From assembly GCF_009720525.1 (NCBI RefSeq), contig NZ_CP043930.1, positions 4,620,501 to 4,684,500 on the forward strand: 64,000 nucleotides of DNA, written 5' to 3'. The notes below the pieces were generated by a model that was given only the letters and a program-made list of their open reading frames with translations, ran no database searches and had not been told where the DNA came from. The position numbers and the translations under genes are program-made. Of this stretch, positions 1 through 8,972 are shown piece after piece (position 1 is the first letter of the stretch; each line of letters starts with the position of its first letter). Source of the DNA: Gimesia benthica (GTDB taxonomy: Bacteria > Planctomycetota > Planctomycetia > Planctomycetales > Planctomycetaceae).

Positions 1-748
1 CGAACACTTCAACTGAAATCCATCCTGAGTACTTCGTTTCTTTCAGCGCTTTGAAAATCGGATGGTAGTCGGTCTCTCCCATTCCAGGTCCGAGCAGGTT
101 GGTGTCATTCACATGGAAGTGACCCGTCCGCGAAGCGTACTTGTGAATCAGTTCCGGAATGGATTCTGTTTCAGCGCCGGCCATGGCTTTGACATCCTGA
201 TGCAGAACAAAGTTGTCCGCGCCGACCATGTCGATTAACTCGATGGCTTCCGCGCAGGTATTCACGAAATCCGTTTCTTTGGTCGTCAGCGGTTCCATGC
301 AGATGCGAACTCCGCGCTCGCCGATCGCCGGCAGACAGTTGCGGAAAACTTCCGCTGCATTTTGATAAGCCTGTTCGCGCGACATGCCTTCTTCGATGTT
401 GCGCTGGAATGGAGAACCAAAGACCATCAGGTCTCCGCCCAGATCGGCACAAAGGTTCCCTAACTCAACCAGGTAAGCGGCAGTATTTTTGCGAACTTCG
501 GAGTCAGCAGTGGTCAGATGCAGACCTTCAGTTTTTGCTAGAAGCCAGTGCAGTCCAAAGATTTGGAGCCCGCGGTCCTCAGCTGTTTTTTTGAGGGAGG
601 CCCGCTCTTCTTGAGTAATTTTTGATGGATGATCGGCAAAAGCAAAAGGTGCCAGCTCGATGCCCGTATAACCAATCTCCGCGATCAGATCGCATTGTTT
701 TTCCCACTCCCAGTCGACAAACATTTCCTGACAAATGGCAAACTTCAT
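1..748 (-). CDS. Sugar phosphate isomerase/epimerase (partial, 3' end outside window)
   Basis: The frame opens with an ATG at 746-748 and reads leftwards without a stop to the window edge, giving about 249 codons starting MKFAICQEMFVDWEWEKQ. It has the character of the xylose-isomerase-like TIM-barrel family (AP endonuclease family 2 fold): an EIGYTGIEL strand, a VFGSPFQRN strand, ICMEPL with a likely metal-binding Glu, and HFHVNDTN near the C-terminus. Such enzymes isomerise or epimerise sugars or inositols in the cytoplasm with a divalent metal. The substrate cannot be told. Only the last stretch of the barrel is missing. No signal peptide. It is the only gene on this side of the 380-bp spacer before the YTV protein gene. 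Confidence 0.85.
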   Translation of the reverse strand, partial: MKFAICQEMFVDWEWEKQCDLIAEIGYTGIELAPFAFADHPSKITQEERASLKKTAEDRGLQIFGLHWLLAKTEGLHLTTADSEVRKNTAAYLVELGNLCADLGGDLMVFGSPFQRNIEEGMSREQAYQNAAEVFRNCLPAIGERGVRICMEPLTTKETDFVNTCAEAIELIDMVGADNFVLHQDVKAMAGAETESIPELIHKYASRTGHFHVNDTNLLGPGMGETDYHPIFKALKETKYSGWISVEVF

Positions 749-1126
749 GTAAATCTCTCACTTTATCTGTTGAACTAATGATGAAACGACGCGTCCGGTC
801 TGTTGAGGATAACAGGCTGTCTCGCATTCATCGAGTCTATAAAGACTGTCTTCGATCACTTTTAAAGATTGTCAGGAGAAGATTTAGGTCATTTTTCTCA
901 CCAGGGATCTTCGCCTTAGAGTCACTGAAGGGATGTAACGTATCGTGACGGGTATCGATTGTAGTGATCGAATGGTTTATCGTGACTCAGTAGAAGAGGT
1001 TGTGCAGTAAGTTGCGGAGAAGTGGAGGTCTCAGTGAAGGGGGGCTGTTTCAGTTGACGAAGTAGATTCTAACTGTTTCCAGATTTCAATTTTGTTTGCT
1101 GAAATTACAAATAGAGGAATAGACCA
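749..1126. other. Intergenic spacer between divergent genes
   Basis: The 378 bp between the divergent isomerase gene and the YTV-protein gene hold no convincing ORF, repeat or hairpin. The ribosome binding site GAGGAA lies nine bases before the ATG at 1127. No clear sigma-70 or sigma-54 promoter was recognised. Confidence 0.5.
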
Positions 1127-2506
1127 ATGAAACACGCAACCTGGATTCCCCTTCTGGCGGCCGCTTTGATTATGGTCTGCTTTGGGGAGCAAGCCCAGGC
1201 AGGTTACCTGGGAGCAGGCAGATATAAGTGTTGTCCTACAGAAGCATGTACTTCTTGTGGTGATTACTGTGCTGCCAAAGAGTGCTCAAGTACCTGCTAC
1301 AAAACCGTCACTGAAACCGTTTGGGAAAAGCAGAACTATACCTGTCAGAAGACAGTCTACGATACGATCTGCGAAAAAGTTCCCGTTCAATACACTAAGA
1401 ATGTTTACAAGACCTGCTACCGTGATGAATGCTACACGGTCTGCAAGCCGGTCTACAACACCTGTTACCGGGATGTCTGCTATAAAGTCTGCCGTCCCGT
1501 TTACAAGACCTGCTATCGCACTGTGACCTGCAAACGCCGCCGCCCGGTATACAATACCTGCTACCGGGACGTCTGCTACACAGTCTGCAAGCCGGTTTAC
1601 AACACCTGTTACCGGGATGTCTGCTACACCGTCAGACGTCCGATCTGCGAGACTCACTACCGTGAAGTCTGCAGCACGATCTACAAAACCAATTACAAGA
1701 CCTGCTACCGCGATGTCTGTCGCACTGTTTGCAAGCCTGTCCACACCTGGCACGATGTTGAAGTCTGCTGTGGTGAATGGAAGACGGTTACCGAACACTG
1801 CCCCGGTCCGGTTGTAGAAAAATGTGTCTGTGAACCAGGAACCTGGGAATATGACTGCAGCTCATGCTGCCCTGTCTACAAACCCGGTTGCTGCAAAACA
1901 GTGAAAGTACAGTGCCCCGGCACTACCATCTGCCGACGCATCTGGTGCCCCAAGACGGTCACCAAGAAAGTCTGCTGCACAACTTACAAACGCGAATGTG
2001 TAACCGAGCGGGTTCCTTACACCGTATGTGAGCGAGTTCCCTGCTGCGTTACCCGTAAGGTACCTTACACCTGCGTGCGTTACGAGTGCGAAACACGGAC
2101 CAAGAAGGTTCCTTACACAACCTGCGAAATGGTACGTGAATGCCGGACACGCAAAGTGCCTTACACCACCTGCTGCTGGAAGGAAGAATGCGTAACGAAA
2201 CAGGTTCCTTACACCACTTGCACCATGGTTGAAGAGTGTCGGACCCGCAAGGTTCCTTACACAACCTGCACCTATGAGCAAAAAACCTGTACTCGCAAAG
2301 TTCCTTACACAACCTGTGAGCAGGTCTGCTGCACACGGTATGTTACCCGAACCAAATGTGTTCCGCGTACTGTCTGTGTAACCAAGACACGTTGTGTACC
2401 GCGACAGGTCTGTCGTAAAGTGCCCGTCTGCTGCCCGCAGCCAACCTGTACGGCTCCGGCACCCAAGACCTGCACTGCACCAGAGCCGAAGACTTGTAGC
2501 AACTAG
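1127..2506 (+). CDS. Secreted cysteine-rich YTV-repeat protein (candidate cell-wall/surface protein)
   Basis: 459 residues with a clear Sec signal peptide (residues 1-25, cleavage after AQA). The mature protein is almost entirely short repeats. Residues about 85-210 carry CYRDVCYTVCKPVYNT-type units; residues about 285-425 carry TRKVPYTTC-type units. Nearly every unit has one or two Cys and a Tyr-Thr-Val or Pro-Tyr-Thr core. This matches the planctomycete YTV repeat family, which has been linked to the proteinaceous, disulfide-rich cell wall of Planctomycetes. The role here is inferred to be structural. A good RBS (GAGGAA) precedes the ATG and a strong terminator follows, so it is probably monocistronic. 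Long antisense ORFs under it are by-products of the repeats. Confidence 0.85.
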   Translation: MKHATWIPLLAAALIMVCFGEQAQAGYLGAGRYKCCPTEACTSCGDYCAAKECSSTCYKTVTETVWEKQNYTCQKTVYDTICEKVPVQYTKNVYKTCYRDECYTVCKPVYNTCYRDVCYKVCRPVYKTCYRTVTCKRRRPVYNTCYRDVCYTVCKPVYNTCYRDVCYTVRRPICETHYREVCSTIYKTNYKTCYRDVCRTVCKPVHTWHDVEVCCGEWKTVTEHCPGPVVEKCVCEPGTWEYDCSSCCPVYKPGCCKTVKVQCPGTTICRRIWCPKTVTKKVCCTTYKRECVTERVPYTVCERVPCCVTRKVPYTCVRYECETRTKKVPYTTCEMVRECRTRKVPYTTCCWKEECVTKQVPYTTCTMVEECRTRKVPYTTCTYEQKTCTRKVPYTTCEQVCCTRYVTRTKCVPRTVCVTKTRCVPRQVCRKVPVCCPQPTCTAPAPKTCTAPEPKTCSN

Positions 2507-2556
2507 TAAACGAGACGCCAGAAGAATTTTCAGCAACTGAAAATGGAAACTGCGAG

Positions 2557-2591
2557 AGGGCGGTTGATCTCAGATCAGCCGCCCTTTTTTT
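2557..2591 (+). terminator. Rho-independent terminator of YTV gene
   Basis: An 11-bp stem (GGGCGGTTGAT at 2558-2568 with ATCAGCCGCCC at 2574-2584, one G-T pair) is followed directly by seven T. It lies 50 bp after the YTV-protein stop. Confidence 0.85.
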
Positions 2592-2607
2592 GATTGTTGA
2601 ACTGGAA

Positions 2608-3021
2608 TCAGTCCTTTGCAGAGAGTGAAGATGAAGGAGTATCTGTTTTATCAGATGTCACTCCCTGGCTGCCGATGATAATTCCCGCCACAATCAGCGT
2701 GAGTCCCAGAGTTTTGGCCAGCGTAACCGGTTCATTGAAAAAAAAGGCACTGAGGAACATGACCAGAACAAATGCCAGGCTCATAAACGGATAGGCGTAG
2801 CTTAATTGAAATTTCGTCATCGCCGCCATCCAGAATAAGGATGCGATAAAAGCAGCGATGAAACCACTCAAAATATATCCGTCAAGTAAAAGTCGAAACA
2901 GAAACTGGATTCGGTCCGAGAGACTGTCTGGTAATTCACCGTATCTGCTGATCCGCCACTTGAGGATGAGCTGGCCGTATACGGTAAAAAAAATCGTTCC
3001 TAGAATAAAGAAATGATTCAT
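2608..3021 (-). CDS. Small EamA/EmrE-like membrane protein, end of glycan operon
   Basis: 137 residues with four hydrophobic segments (about 1-18, 45-68, 72-95, 100-120). The spacing and Gly/Pro pattern fit half-size DMT-superfamily proteins such as EamA domains, ArnE/ArnF or small multidrug transporters. These move small lipophilic or undecaprenyl-linked substrates across the inner membrane. It sits 31 bp after the ATP-grasp gene on the same strand, so it is probably the last gene of the operon. A role in flipping a lipid-linked sugar is an inference from context. A charged, Asp/Ser-rich tail ends the protein. Confidence 0.7.
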   Translation of the reverse strand: MNHFFILGTIFFTVYGQLILKWRISRYGELPDSLSDRIQFLFRLLLDGYILSGFIAAFIASLFWMAAMTKFQLSYAYPFMSLAFVLVMFLSAFFFNEPVTLAKTLGLTLIVAGIIIGSQGVTSDKTDTPSSSLSAKD

Positions 3022-3052
3022 AGATCTGGTTTCATCTTTGGGGGTTAACTTG

Positions 3053-4237
3053 CTACTTCATTTCAACTCGAATCAGTTCTGGCAATACTTCTGTTCTGGT
3101 CAACATTTCCTGAAGCGATTCGAATTGCAAAAAAACAATTCCCTGTTTTTGAACCAGAAACTGATCGATTTGTTGGCCACGTTCCCACCAGAGCATCTGG
3201 TCGATAATCTGCTCTCGAATTTCAGGGGCATAGATCACATCATCAATCAAACCGTTGCGGGATGGCATGATACAGTGACGGGTAAAATAACCTGTAGGTT
3301 CTTTCTGGTTTATTCCTCCACAATCCAGTCCGGTTGCCGCGCGAATAATGAATTCAGGATAGTTAATTCCCGTCGCATGCTGAACAAACTGAATATATAA
3401 ATCCCCAGGTGCCCTCCGGCAGATTTCAATGATGACGGGTTCGCCCTGGTGGAGGATATACTGAATGTGAAATATTCCCGTTTTCAAATTGAGCAGGCTG
3501 GCAATGTGCTCGGCCTGTTGACAGAGAGTTGCTGCCGTTGTTGCAGGGACAATGGCTGGCGTCGAAGCAGCCGAGACCAGATACGGATTCTGAAAATAGT
3601 GTTCGTTATCCTGAAAGCAGAACACAACCCGACCGTCGCGCAGAAAACTGGAAAAACCATGTCGACTTCCTTCCACAAATTCCTCGATCACGATCCGTTT
3701 GGCACGTGAGATCTGGAATGCCTGTTCCAGGACAGTTCTGGCATCATCGATTCGTTCGAGCTTGGTGATACCTTTTCCCCCGGTGAGATCAACGGGTTTA
3801 ATCATTACCGGAAACAGAAACAAATCCAACTGATCCAATGCTTGCTGGACGGATTCGAAACCGGCCGCCCGCGGAGTGGGTATCTGATTTTCCTGTGCGA
3901 ATTCACGATAGCGGTCTTTATGATGAATCAAAACTGCAGTTTCATAAGGATCATGACCTGGTAACTGCATTTGTTCGGCAATGTAGGCTGCAGTCAGAGC
4001 AGAAAAATCGTTGCAGGAAGCGCAGATCGCATCGATTTCCAGCGAGCGTGCCAGTTGTAACATGGCGTTCTTATTGGAAAAGTCCTCCAGATGGATTTCA
4101 TCAGCATGGCGATGTCCCAGGTCATCTGCACGGTTACCGCTGGTGATGACATGAAATCCCAGTCTTTTAGCTGCCAGGATCAGTGGGATCTCTGCATATC
4201 CACCTCCGGCTATTAACAGTCGTTTTTTAACGGGCAT
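3053..4237 (-). CDS. ATP-grasp domain ligase of surface-glycan operon
   Basis: 394 residues. The N-terminus has a Rossmann-like pre-ATP-grasp domain (LLIAGGGYAEIPLILAAKRLG, residues about 7-27). It is followed by the ATP-grasp core: HHKDRYREFA, a Gly-rich loop (KPVDLTGGKGI, about 147-157), a VIEEFVEGS strand, and EICRRAPGD near residue 275 as the metal-binding Glu region. The layout resembles PurT, PurK and biotin-carboxylase relatives and many orphan amino-acid ligases. Such enzymes join a carboxylate to an amine or thiol with ATP. In a cluster with a sugar aminotransferase, amidation of an amino sugar is plausible but unproven. The start is one base after the FkbM gene stop, implying translational coupling. 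Confidence 0.8.
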   Translation of the reverse strand: MPVKKRLLIAGGGYAEIPLILAAKRLGFHVITSGNRADDLGHRHADEIHLEDFSNKNAMLQLARSLEIDAICASCNDFSALTAAYIAEQMQLPGHDPYETAVLIHHKDRYREFAQENQIPTPRAAGFESVQQALDQLDLFLFPVMIKPVDLTGGKGITKLERIDDARTVLEQAFQISRAKRIVIEEFVEGSRHGFSSFLRDGRVVFCFQDNEHYFQNPYLVSAASTPAIVPATTAATLCQQAEHIASLLNLKTGIFHIQYILHQGEPVIIEICRRAPGDLYIQFVQHATGINYPEFIIRAATGLDCGGINQKEPTGYFTRHCIMPSRNGLIDDVIYAPEIREQIIDQMLWWERGQQIDQFLVQKQGIVFLQFESLQEMLTRTEVLPELIRVEMK

Positions 4238-4238
4238 C

Positions 4239-5333
4239 TCAATTCCCCGCAGGAATAAAAAACATGACGGTTTCAGTGACTCCTTCGGTGTAATGCCTCA
4301 GGTAGAGATCATAATCATCTCGGATCGAGAATACCGTTTCAGGGATTTTCCAGAAGTCGTCAGCACGATGGTAAACACAGATTGCCAGTTTCGGATGATG
4401 CTCAAGAATTGTATGTCGTGCCCCTCGAAGAGCCTCAATTTCAGCACCCTCAATATCCATTTTGATGAAGGAACCGGGCCCCTTTATGACGTCGTCCAGA
4501 CGTTCTACCTGAATCTGCAACTCTCCCTGATCGCTCACACGGGAAGAGGATCCATCAGCAGAAAATCGCAAGGTCTGGCTGTGATCAGATAACCCACAGT
4601 CATGAAAAACAATACGCGGGTAGTCAGCCAGATTCTTCCGAACGACCTTTAGATTCCCAGGTTCAGGTTCAAAAATATGAATGCCGGCATATTCAGGACA
4701 GCGTTTAATAAATTCCAGACTGGTCAAGCCGTCGAAACAGCCGACGTCAAGAAAGACTTCCCCCTGATTTTTCAGATTGAGAAAGTCTTCAAAGTATTGC
4801 TGGTGCTGTCGATCTTCAAATCCATCCATGTATGATAGATCGCCGGACAGACGGAAATTGATCAGGTTTTCGTATATCGTTCTAGATTGCTGATCTTTTA
4901 GACAACAATAAACCTCCTCATATTTTTCCTGATGTCGCGAATAATCTGTGATGAATTCATCCCAGAACAACACTGGCTCCAAGGTAAGGCCCGAGTATCT
5001 GCGAAATGCAAAGTAATCAATATGGCGGATGTTTCGTTCCGATAATTTTAGAGCGACCGTCAATGGCAAAATTCCCACGACTGTCGAAACAACAATTCCG
5101 TTATCTGGTACTTCATCTAACGAGAGTACAGGTTTCCCGAGAAATTCACTCTCGTGACAATACTCATCAATAAATCCAGCAACATTGAGATGACGACTGA
5201 TACTTTGTGCCCACTGATTACGCCCCAATAGATATCGCGGGGATTTACCCTCCAGGAAATCAGTGCAGAATGCAATTTTTTCGGGATCATCCGGATAACT
5301 GTCGAGCCTTAGTTCAATACTCATGGCACTCAT
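4239..5333 (-). CDS. FkbM-family methyltransferase with N-terminal sugar/CoA-binding-like domain
   Basis: The start chosen is the ATG at 5331-5333 (MSAMSIELRL), which overlaps the upstream gene's stop as TAATG. A longer frame begins at 5363. The C-terminal half (from about residue 175) is an FkbM SAM-dependent methyltransferase: FLDVGCFDGLTSLEF is motif I, followed by HIFEPEPGNL, DCGLSD and KMDIEGAEIEAL. The N-terminal 160 residues contain YLLGRNQWAQSISRHL and VAGFIDE, then GKPV and a run of valines. This pattern is like the Rossmann-type N-domain of PglD-like sugar enzymes. Target is unknown; O-methylation of a surface sugar is the simplest reading given the neighbours. Confidence 0.8.
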   Translation of the reverse strand: MSAMSIELRLDSYPDDPEKIAFCTDFLEGKSPRYLLGRNQWAQSISRHLNVAGFIDEYCHESEFLGKPVLSLDEVPDNGIVVSTVVGILPLTVALKLSERNIRHIDYFAFRRYSGLTLEPVLFWDEFITDYSRHQEKYEEVYCCLKDQQSRTIYENLINFRLSGDLSYMDGFEDRQHQQYFEDFLNLKNQGEVFLDVGCFDGLTSLEFIKRCPEYAGIHIFEPEPGNLKVVRKNLADYPRIVFHDCGLSDHSQTLRFSADGSSSRVSDQGELQIQVERLDDVIKGPGSFIKMDIEGAEIEALRGARHTILEHHPKLAICVYHRADDFWKIPETVFSIRDDYDLYLRHYTEGVTETVMFFIPAGN

Positions 5334-6478
5334 TATTTCTCTGGAACGATGACAGAGACCCATTGATTTGATTCTGACGACCGAGACATCGCGTCAAACA
5401 TGACCAACCCCTCCAGTGCATGTCCGGTTTCAAACACGTATTCCATATTCTGCTGGGTCCCAGTCTGTTGAAACTGTTGCAGACTGTCCGCGATATCCCA
5501 ATAAAGATTTCCGAATGCTTCAAGAAAACCGGCTGGATGACCTGACTTGAAGCGGTTATACCGGGCCAGATGCGCTATTCCTGTATCAACACTTGCCCGA
5601 TCCAGAATGGTTTTGTGCCCCTTATGGTCATGGCAGATTAAATACTCCGGCTCCATCTGCAGCCATTCAGCCGCGCCCCGTTCCCCAAATACACGAACAC
5701 GCAACCCGTTGCGATAGCCCAGTGCACATTTACTGTACCAGATGTTACACGTGAGTCCCCCCGTGTATTCGGCAACGCAAAGCAAATTATCTATGACCTG
5801 GCTGAACCGTCCCTGACTACTCTGGAGTGCCACCAGTTTCTGTGGGTTCTTTCCTGAAAGGAAGTCGATGATATTGTGGACATGGCCACCCAGGTCCAGA
5901 GAAAGGGTGGGAAGTTCGGCATCATGCAGGCGCCATTCCTGGGGGACCATAGGCTCTCCATCTCGGTTCAGCCGTGCATAACCCTCCTGAGGCATTTCAA
6001 TATGAATCTGCTGAATGGCCCCTAACAGGCCTTCATCGATCTGATATTTGAGCTCCCGTAGCATCGGATAGCCCGTATAATTGTAGGTCACTGCCAGGAA
6101 GTTGCCATGCTGCTGTTGAGCCTGACGTATCACTAACGCGTCTTCAATGTTGCTGGCGAGAGACTTTTCACAGATCACAGCGTATCCTCCGCGAAACGCC
6201 TGAACGACCGGTTCGACATGGTCTGGAGTGGGAGTCAGAACCACAATTGCATCCAGTCGTCCTTGTTCCTGTTCCAGCAATTCAGCAAAAGTCGCATAGT
6301 TCCGTTCTGGGGAAACGCCCCACCGTTCGGCGGTTTGACGATTGATTTCGGGATTTCTGCTGAAACAGCCTGCTTTCACTCGAAAACGATCATCCATCTG
6401 TGCGGCAATAAAATGTGTCGTTCCGACGGCGGAATTAATTCCACCACCGATAAATCCCAGCTTGAAAGGTTTATTCAT
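5333..6478 (-). CDS. Gfo/Idh/MocA family oxidoreductase (glycan operon)
   Basis: 381 residues, cytoplasmic. The N-terminal NAD(P)-binding Rossmann fold begins at LGFIGGGINSAVGTTH. A VICEKSLASN segment (about residue 100) stands where the family usually has the EKP motif, with Ser in place of Pro. The C-terminal dimerisation/substrate domain includes SLDLGGHVHNIIDFL, with the His expected in the active site. These enzymes oxidise or reduce sugars, often nucleotide-linked, so it probably helps make a modified sugar for the operon product. It overlaps the GT2 gene by 8 bp and shares TAATG with the FkbM gene, both signs of coupled translation. Confidence 0.88.
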   Translation of the reverse strand: MNKPFKLGFIGGGINSAVGTTHFIAAQMDDRFRVKAGCFSRNPEINRQTAERWGVSPERNYATFAELLEQEQGRLDAIVVLTPTPDHVEPVVQAFRGGYAVICEKSLASNIEDALVIRQAQQQHGNFLAVTYNYTGYPMLRELKYQIDEGLLGAIQQIHIEMPQEGYARLNRDGEPMVPQEWRLHDAELPTLSLDLGGHVHNIIDFLSGKNPQKLVALQSSQGRFSQVIDNLLCVAEYTGGLTCNIWYSKCALGYRNGLRVRVFGERGAAEWLQMEPEYLICHDHKGHKTILDRASVDTGIAHLARYNRFKSGHPAGFLEAFGNLYWDIADSLQQFQQTGTQQNMEYVFETGHALEGLVMFDAMSRSSESNQWVSVIVPEK

Positions 6479-7436
6479 CGTCAGAATCCAGTTCGAAGGT
6501 GGTTGACTCGATCAGGTAGAGCGGTCTGCCTTTGACTTCATCGAAGATTTTTCCGATGTAGATTCCTACTGCTCCCACAACCATGATCATCAATCCGGTC
6601 GACAAATATATGGAAACGATTAAGCTGGTCCAGCCAATAACTGGAATTCCCCAGATGACGTAACGGAAAAGTAACCACAGTGTAAACAGGAACGAAAAAC
6701 CAGCCAGCAGAAATCCCAGTTTGACAAAGAGGATTAAGAGCTTGTTGGAGTAGGCAATAATAGAGTTGAAAGCCAGGCTGATCATACGGGGGAAGTTATA
6801 GGTAGACTTTCCGGTGGGGCGTTTTGCATGTTCTATCGGGATCTCGATTCTGCGGAAACCAGCCCAGATCACAAAGAGTCCAAACGATCTTGTCTGTTCC
6901 TTAAATTTCAAAATACTCCGAATGACCTTGCGCGAATAAATACCGAAATTTCCTATCTGGTGTTCAATTCTGGTATTAGTGAAATAGGCAAATACCTTGT
7001 AAAAATAGCGAGAACATAGCTTTTTGATTGTGGTGTCCTGTCTGGTGTGACGAATCCCGACTACCACATCAAATCCCTGTTGAGCAGTTTGATACAGCTT
7101 GGGGATTTCTTCAGGTTGATCTTGCAGATCACAATCCATGACAATAACCCATTTTCCTCGGGCGAATTCCAGGCCGGCTGTAATCGCATGATGCTGGCCA
7201 AAATTTCTCGATAAATTGACTCCTTTAAGTCGAGAATTCTGTGTTGCGAACCGCTGGATCAGACACCAGGAATCATCGGGACTGGCATCATTGACCATGA
7301 TGATTTCATAATCTTCAGTAATCTGGGATAAAGCCTGGATGAGGCGAGCATAAAGCTCTTCCAGCAGGTCGTGTGCTCCGTATACCGGAGTCACGACACT
7401 GATTAGCGGTCCTGATTTTGATACAGAAACTTCCAT
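6471..7436 (-). CDS. Family 2 glycosyltransferase, polyprenyl-phosphate type
   Basis: 321 residues. The GT-A domain (residues 10-225) has SVVTPVYGAHDLLEEL, VNDASPDDS, NFGQHHAITAG and DCDLQDQPEE, the DxD-like sugar/metal site. Two strong membrane helices follow (about 235-258 and 270-295), then a short polar tail. This is the layout of ArnC/GtrB/DPM1-like enzymes, which move a sugar from a nucleotide to undecaprenyl phosphate at the inner membrane. Second gene of the minus-strand operon. It is separated from the aminotransferase gene by 64 bp that contain an imperfect inverted repeat (TGACAATGAA / TTCATTGTC, about 7466-7492). Confidence 0.88.
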   Translation of the reverse strand: MEVSVSKSGPLISVVTPVYGAHDLLEELYARLIQALSQITEDYEIIMVNDASPDDSWCLIQRFATQNSRLKGVNLSRNFGQHHAITAGLEFARGKWVIVMDCDLQDQPEEIPKLYQTAQQGFDVVVGIRHTRQDTTIKKLCSRYFYKVFAYFTNTRIEHQIGNFGIYSRKVIRSILKFKEQTRSFGLFVIWAGFRRIEIPIEHAKRPTGKSTYNFPRMISLAFNSIIAYSNKLLILFVKLGFLLAGFSFLFTLWLLFRYVIWGIPVIGWTSLIVSIYLSTGLMIMVVGAVGIYIGKIFDEVKGRPLYLIESTTFELDSDDE

Positions 7437-7500
7437 CGTATCAATCTGAAATATGTATACTCGAATGACAATGAAGAGTGATTTTCATTGTCGGTAACTT

Positions 7501-8712
7501 TTAAGGGGTATCGAGAGGGCGTTGAAAATCAGTCTTCAACTGTAAACTGTCTGGCAACAGGGACTGAGAAACATTTGTGATTAGAAACTTTTCTATTTCG
7601 CAAACGACCCGCTGCTGTTCTTCAGGGGTAATTTCATAATAGAAAGGAAGACGCAGTAAACACGACGCACATTGCTCCGTAACCGGTAAGTCTCCCTCAC
7701 GATATCCCCATGTCTGTCCGACGGGGGAAGTGTGCAGGGGAATGTAATGGAATACGGCATGAATCTGTTGTTCTTTCAGATGAGCCAGCAGTCCATCCCG
7801 CACCGTTTTACTGGGGAGCAGAATATAGAACATATGATGATTGCTGACACAGTCTTCCGGGATCCGGGGTAGACGTAGCAACTGAGCTTCTTCGAGTGGT
7901 TGCAGGTTCTTTCTGTAGAACTCGTAGATCTGCTGACGTTTCTGATTGATCTCGTCAAACATTTCCAGTTGTGCATAGAGAAACGCACAGTTCAATTCGC
8001 TTAATACAAAGGAAGAACCGATGTCGCACCAGGTGTATTTATCTACGAGTCCCTGAAAGAATGCCTGCCGATTGGTTCCTTTGTCGCGCAGAACATGTGC
8101 CCGGTCGACGAACTCTTCTGAGTTCAGGCAGATTGCGCCTCCTTCACCACAGATGAAGTTTTTCGTTTCATGGAAACTGTAGCAACCCAGGTCGCCCAGG
8201 GATCCAAGATACTGGTTCTGGTATTGGGCGTTCACGCCTTGTGCTGCATCTTCAATCACACGCAGTCCGTATTTGTCGGCGATCGTCAGGATAAGATCCA
8301 TTTCGCAACCGACGCCGGCATAATGCACGGGGACGATCGCTTTGGTCTTTTCGGTAATCGCTTGCTCGACCAGTCGTTCATCCATGTTGAGTGTATCCGG
8401 TCGGATGTCGACAAACACGGGTTTCGCTCCCATGCGGGCGAAGGCGTTGGCCGTCGAAACAAAAGTGTAGGATGGCATGATGACTTCGTCACCGGGCTGA
8501 AGCTCCAGCAGCATGGCTGACAACTCCAGGGCTGCGGTGCAGGACGGTGTGAGGAGAATCTTATGAACCTGGAAACGCTGTTGCATAACCTCCACACAGC
8601 GCCGCGCAAAATCACCATCTCCAGAGATATTTCCCAGCGTGACTGCCTGGGCAATATAATGCAGTTCTTTACCAGCAAAAAACGGTTTGTTGAACGGGAT
8701 TAACGGCGCCAT
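7501..8712 (-). CDS. DegT/DnrJ/EryC1/StrS sugar aminotransferase, WecE/RffA-like
   Basis: About 403 residues from the ATG at 8712; an in-frame TTG lies at 8727. A GGAT box sits upstream of the ATG. Fold-type I PLP enzyme. From the ATG, PFNKPFFAGKEL and GNISGDGDFARRC match the N-terminus of the dTDP-4-amino-4,6-dideoxygalactose transaminase WecE. EDAAQG holds the PLP-binding Asp, and SFHETKNFICGEGG holds the catalytic Lys. The reaction would be transamination of a dTDP-4-keto-6-deoxyhexose with glutamate. It is the first gene of the operon and lies about 95 nt below a sigma-54-like promoter at 8817-8831. Confidence 0.88.
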   Translation of the reverse strand: MAPLIPFNKPFFAGKELHYIAQAVTLGNISGDGDFARRCVEVMQQRFQVHKILLTPSCTAALELSAMLLELQPGDEVIMPSYTFVSTANAFARMGAKPVFVDIRPDTLNMDERLVEQAITEKTKAIVPVHYAGVGCEMDLILTIADKYGLRVIEDAAQGVNAQYQNQYLGSLGDLGCYSFHETKNFICGEGGAICLNSEEFVDRAHVLRDKGTNRQAFFQGLVDKYTWCDIGSSFVLSELNCAFLYAQLEMFDEINQKRQQIYEFYRKNLQPLEEAQLLRLPRIPEDCVSNHHMFYILLPSKTVRDGLLAHLKEQQIHAVFHYIPLHTSPVGQTWGYREGDLPVTEQCASCLLRLPFYYEITPEEQQRVVCEIEKFLITNVSQSLLPDSLQLKTDFQRPLDTP

Positions 8713-8816
8713 ACAAAATGTATCCAAATATGTACATCGTCCCTGATGAGGCCAGATGCGTTATCGTCTTGACCGATCATGATTTGCAAAAAAGAGTCAA
8801 GCAGGGGCTATAAATA

Positions 8817-8831
8817 GCAAGAATAGTGCCA
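8817..8831 (-). promoter_or_regulatory. Sigma-54 (RpoN) promoter for glycan operon
   Basis: Read on the minus strand, TGGCAC (8831-8826), five bases, then TTGC (8820-8817) keep the invariant GG-N10-GC spacing of -24/-12 promoters. It points at the aminotransferase gene, with an expected start near 8805. Match to the consensus is perfect at the core. Confidence 0.7.
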
Positions 8832-8972
8832 CTTGCTCAGCTCCGATTCCCCGCGATGCGAATTAGTGAGGTTACTACTGCCAGAGGGGGCTTATCCAGA
8901 GGATTTCAACGATGTTTTCGGATCAACGAAATCACTAATCCGAATGATCGCTATAATCGGAAGTTGTGAAAC

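Noticed and set aside
1286..2536. Long minus-strand ORFs under the YTV gene
   Set aside because: They mirror the codon repeats of the real plus-strand gene and have no RBS or signal.
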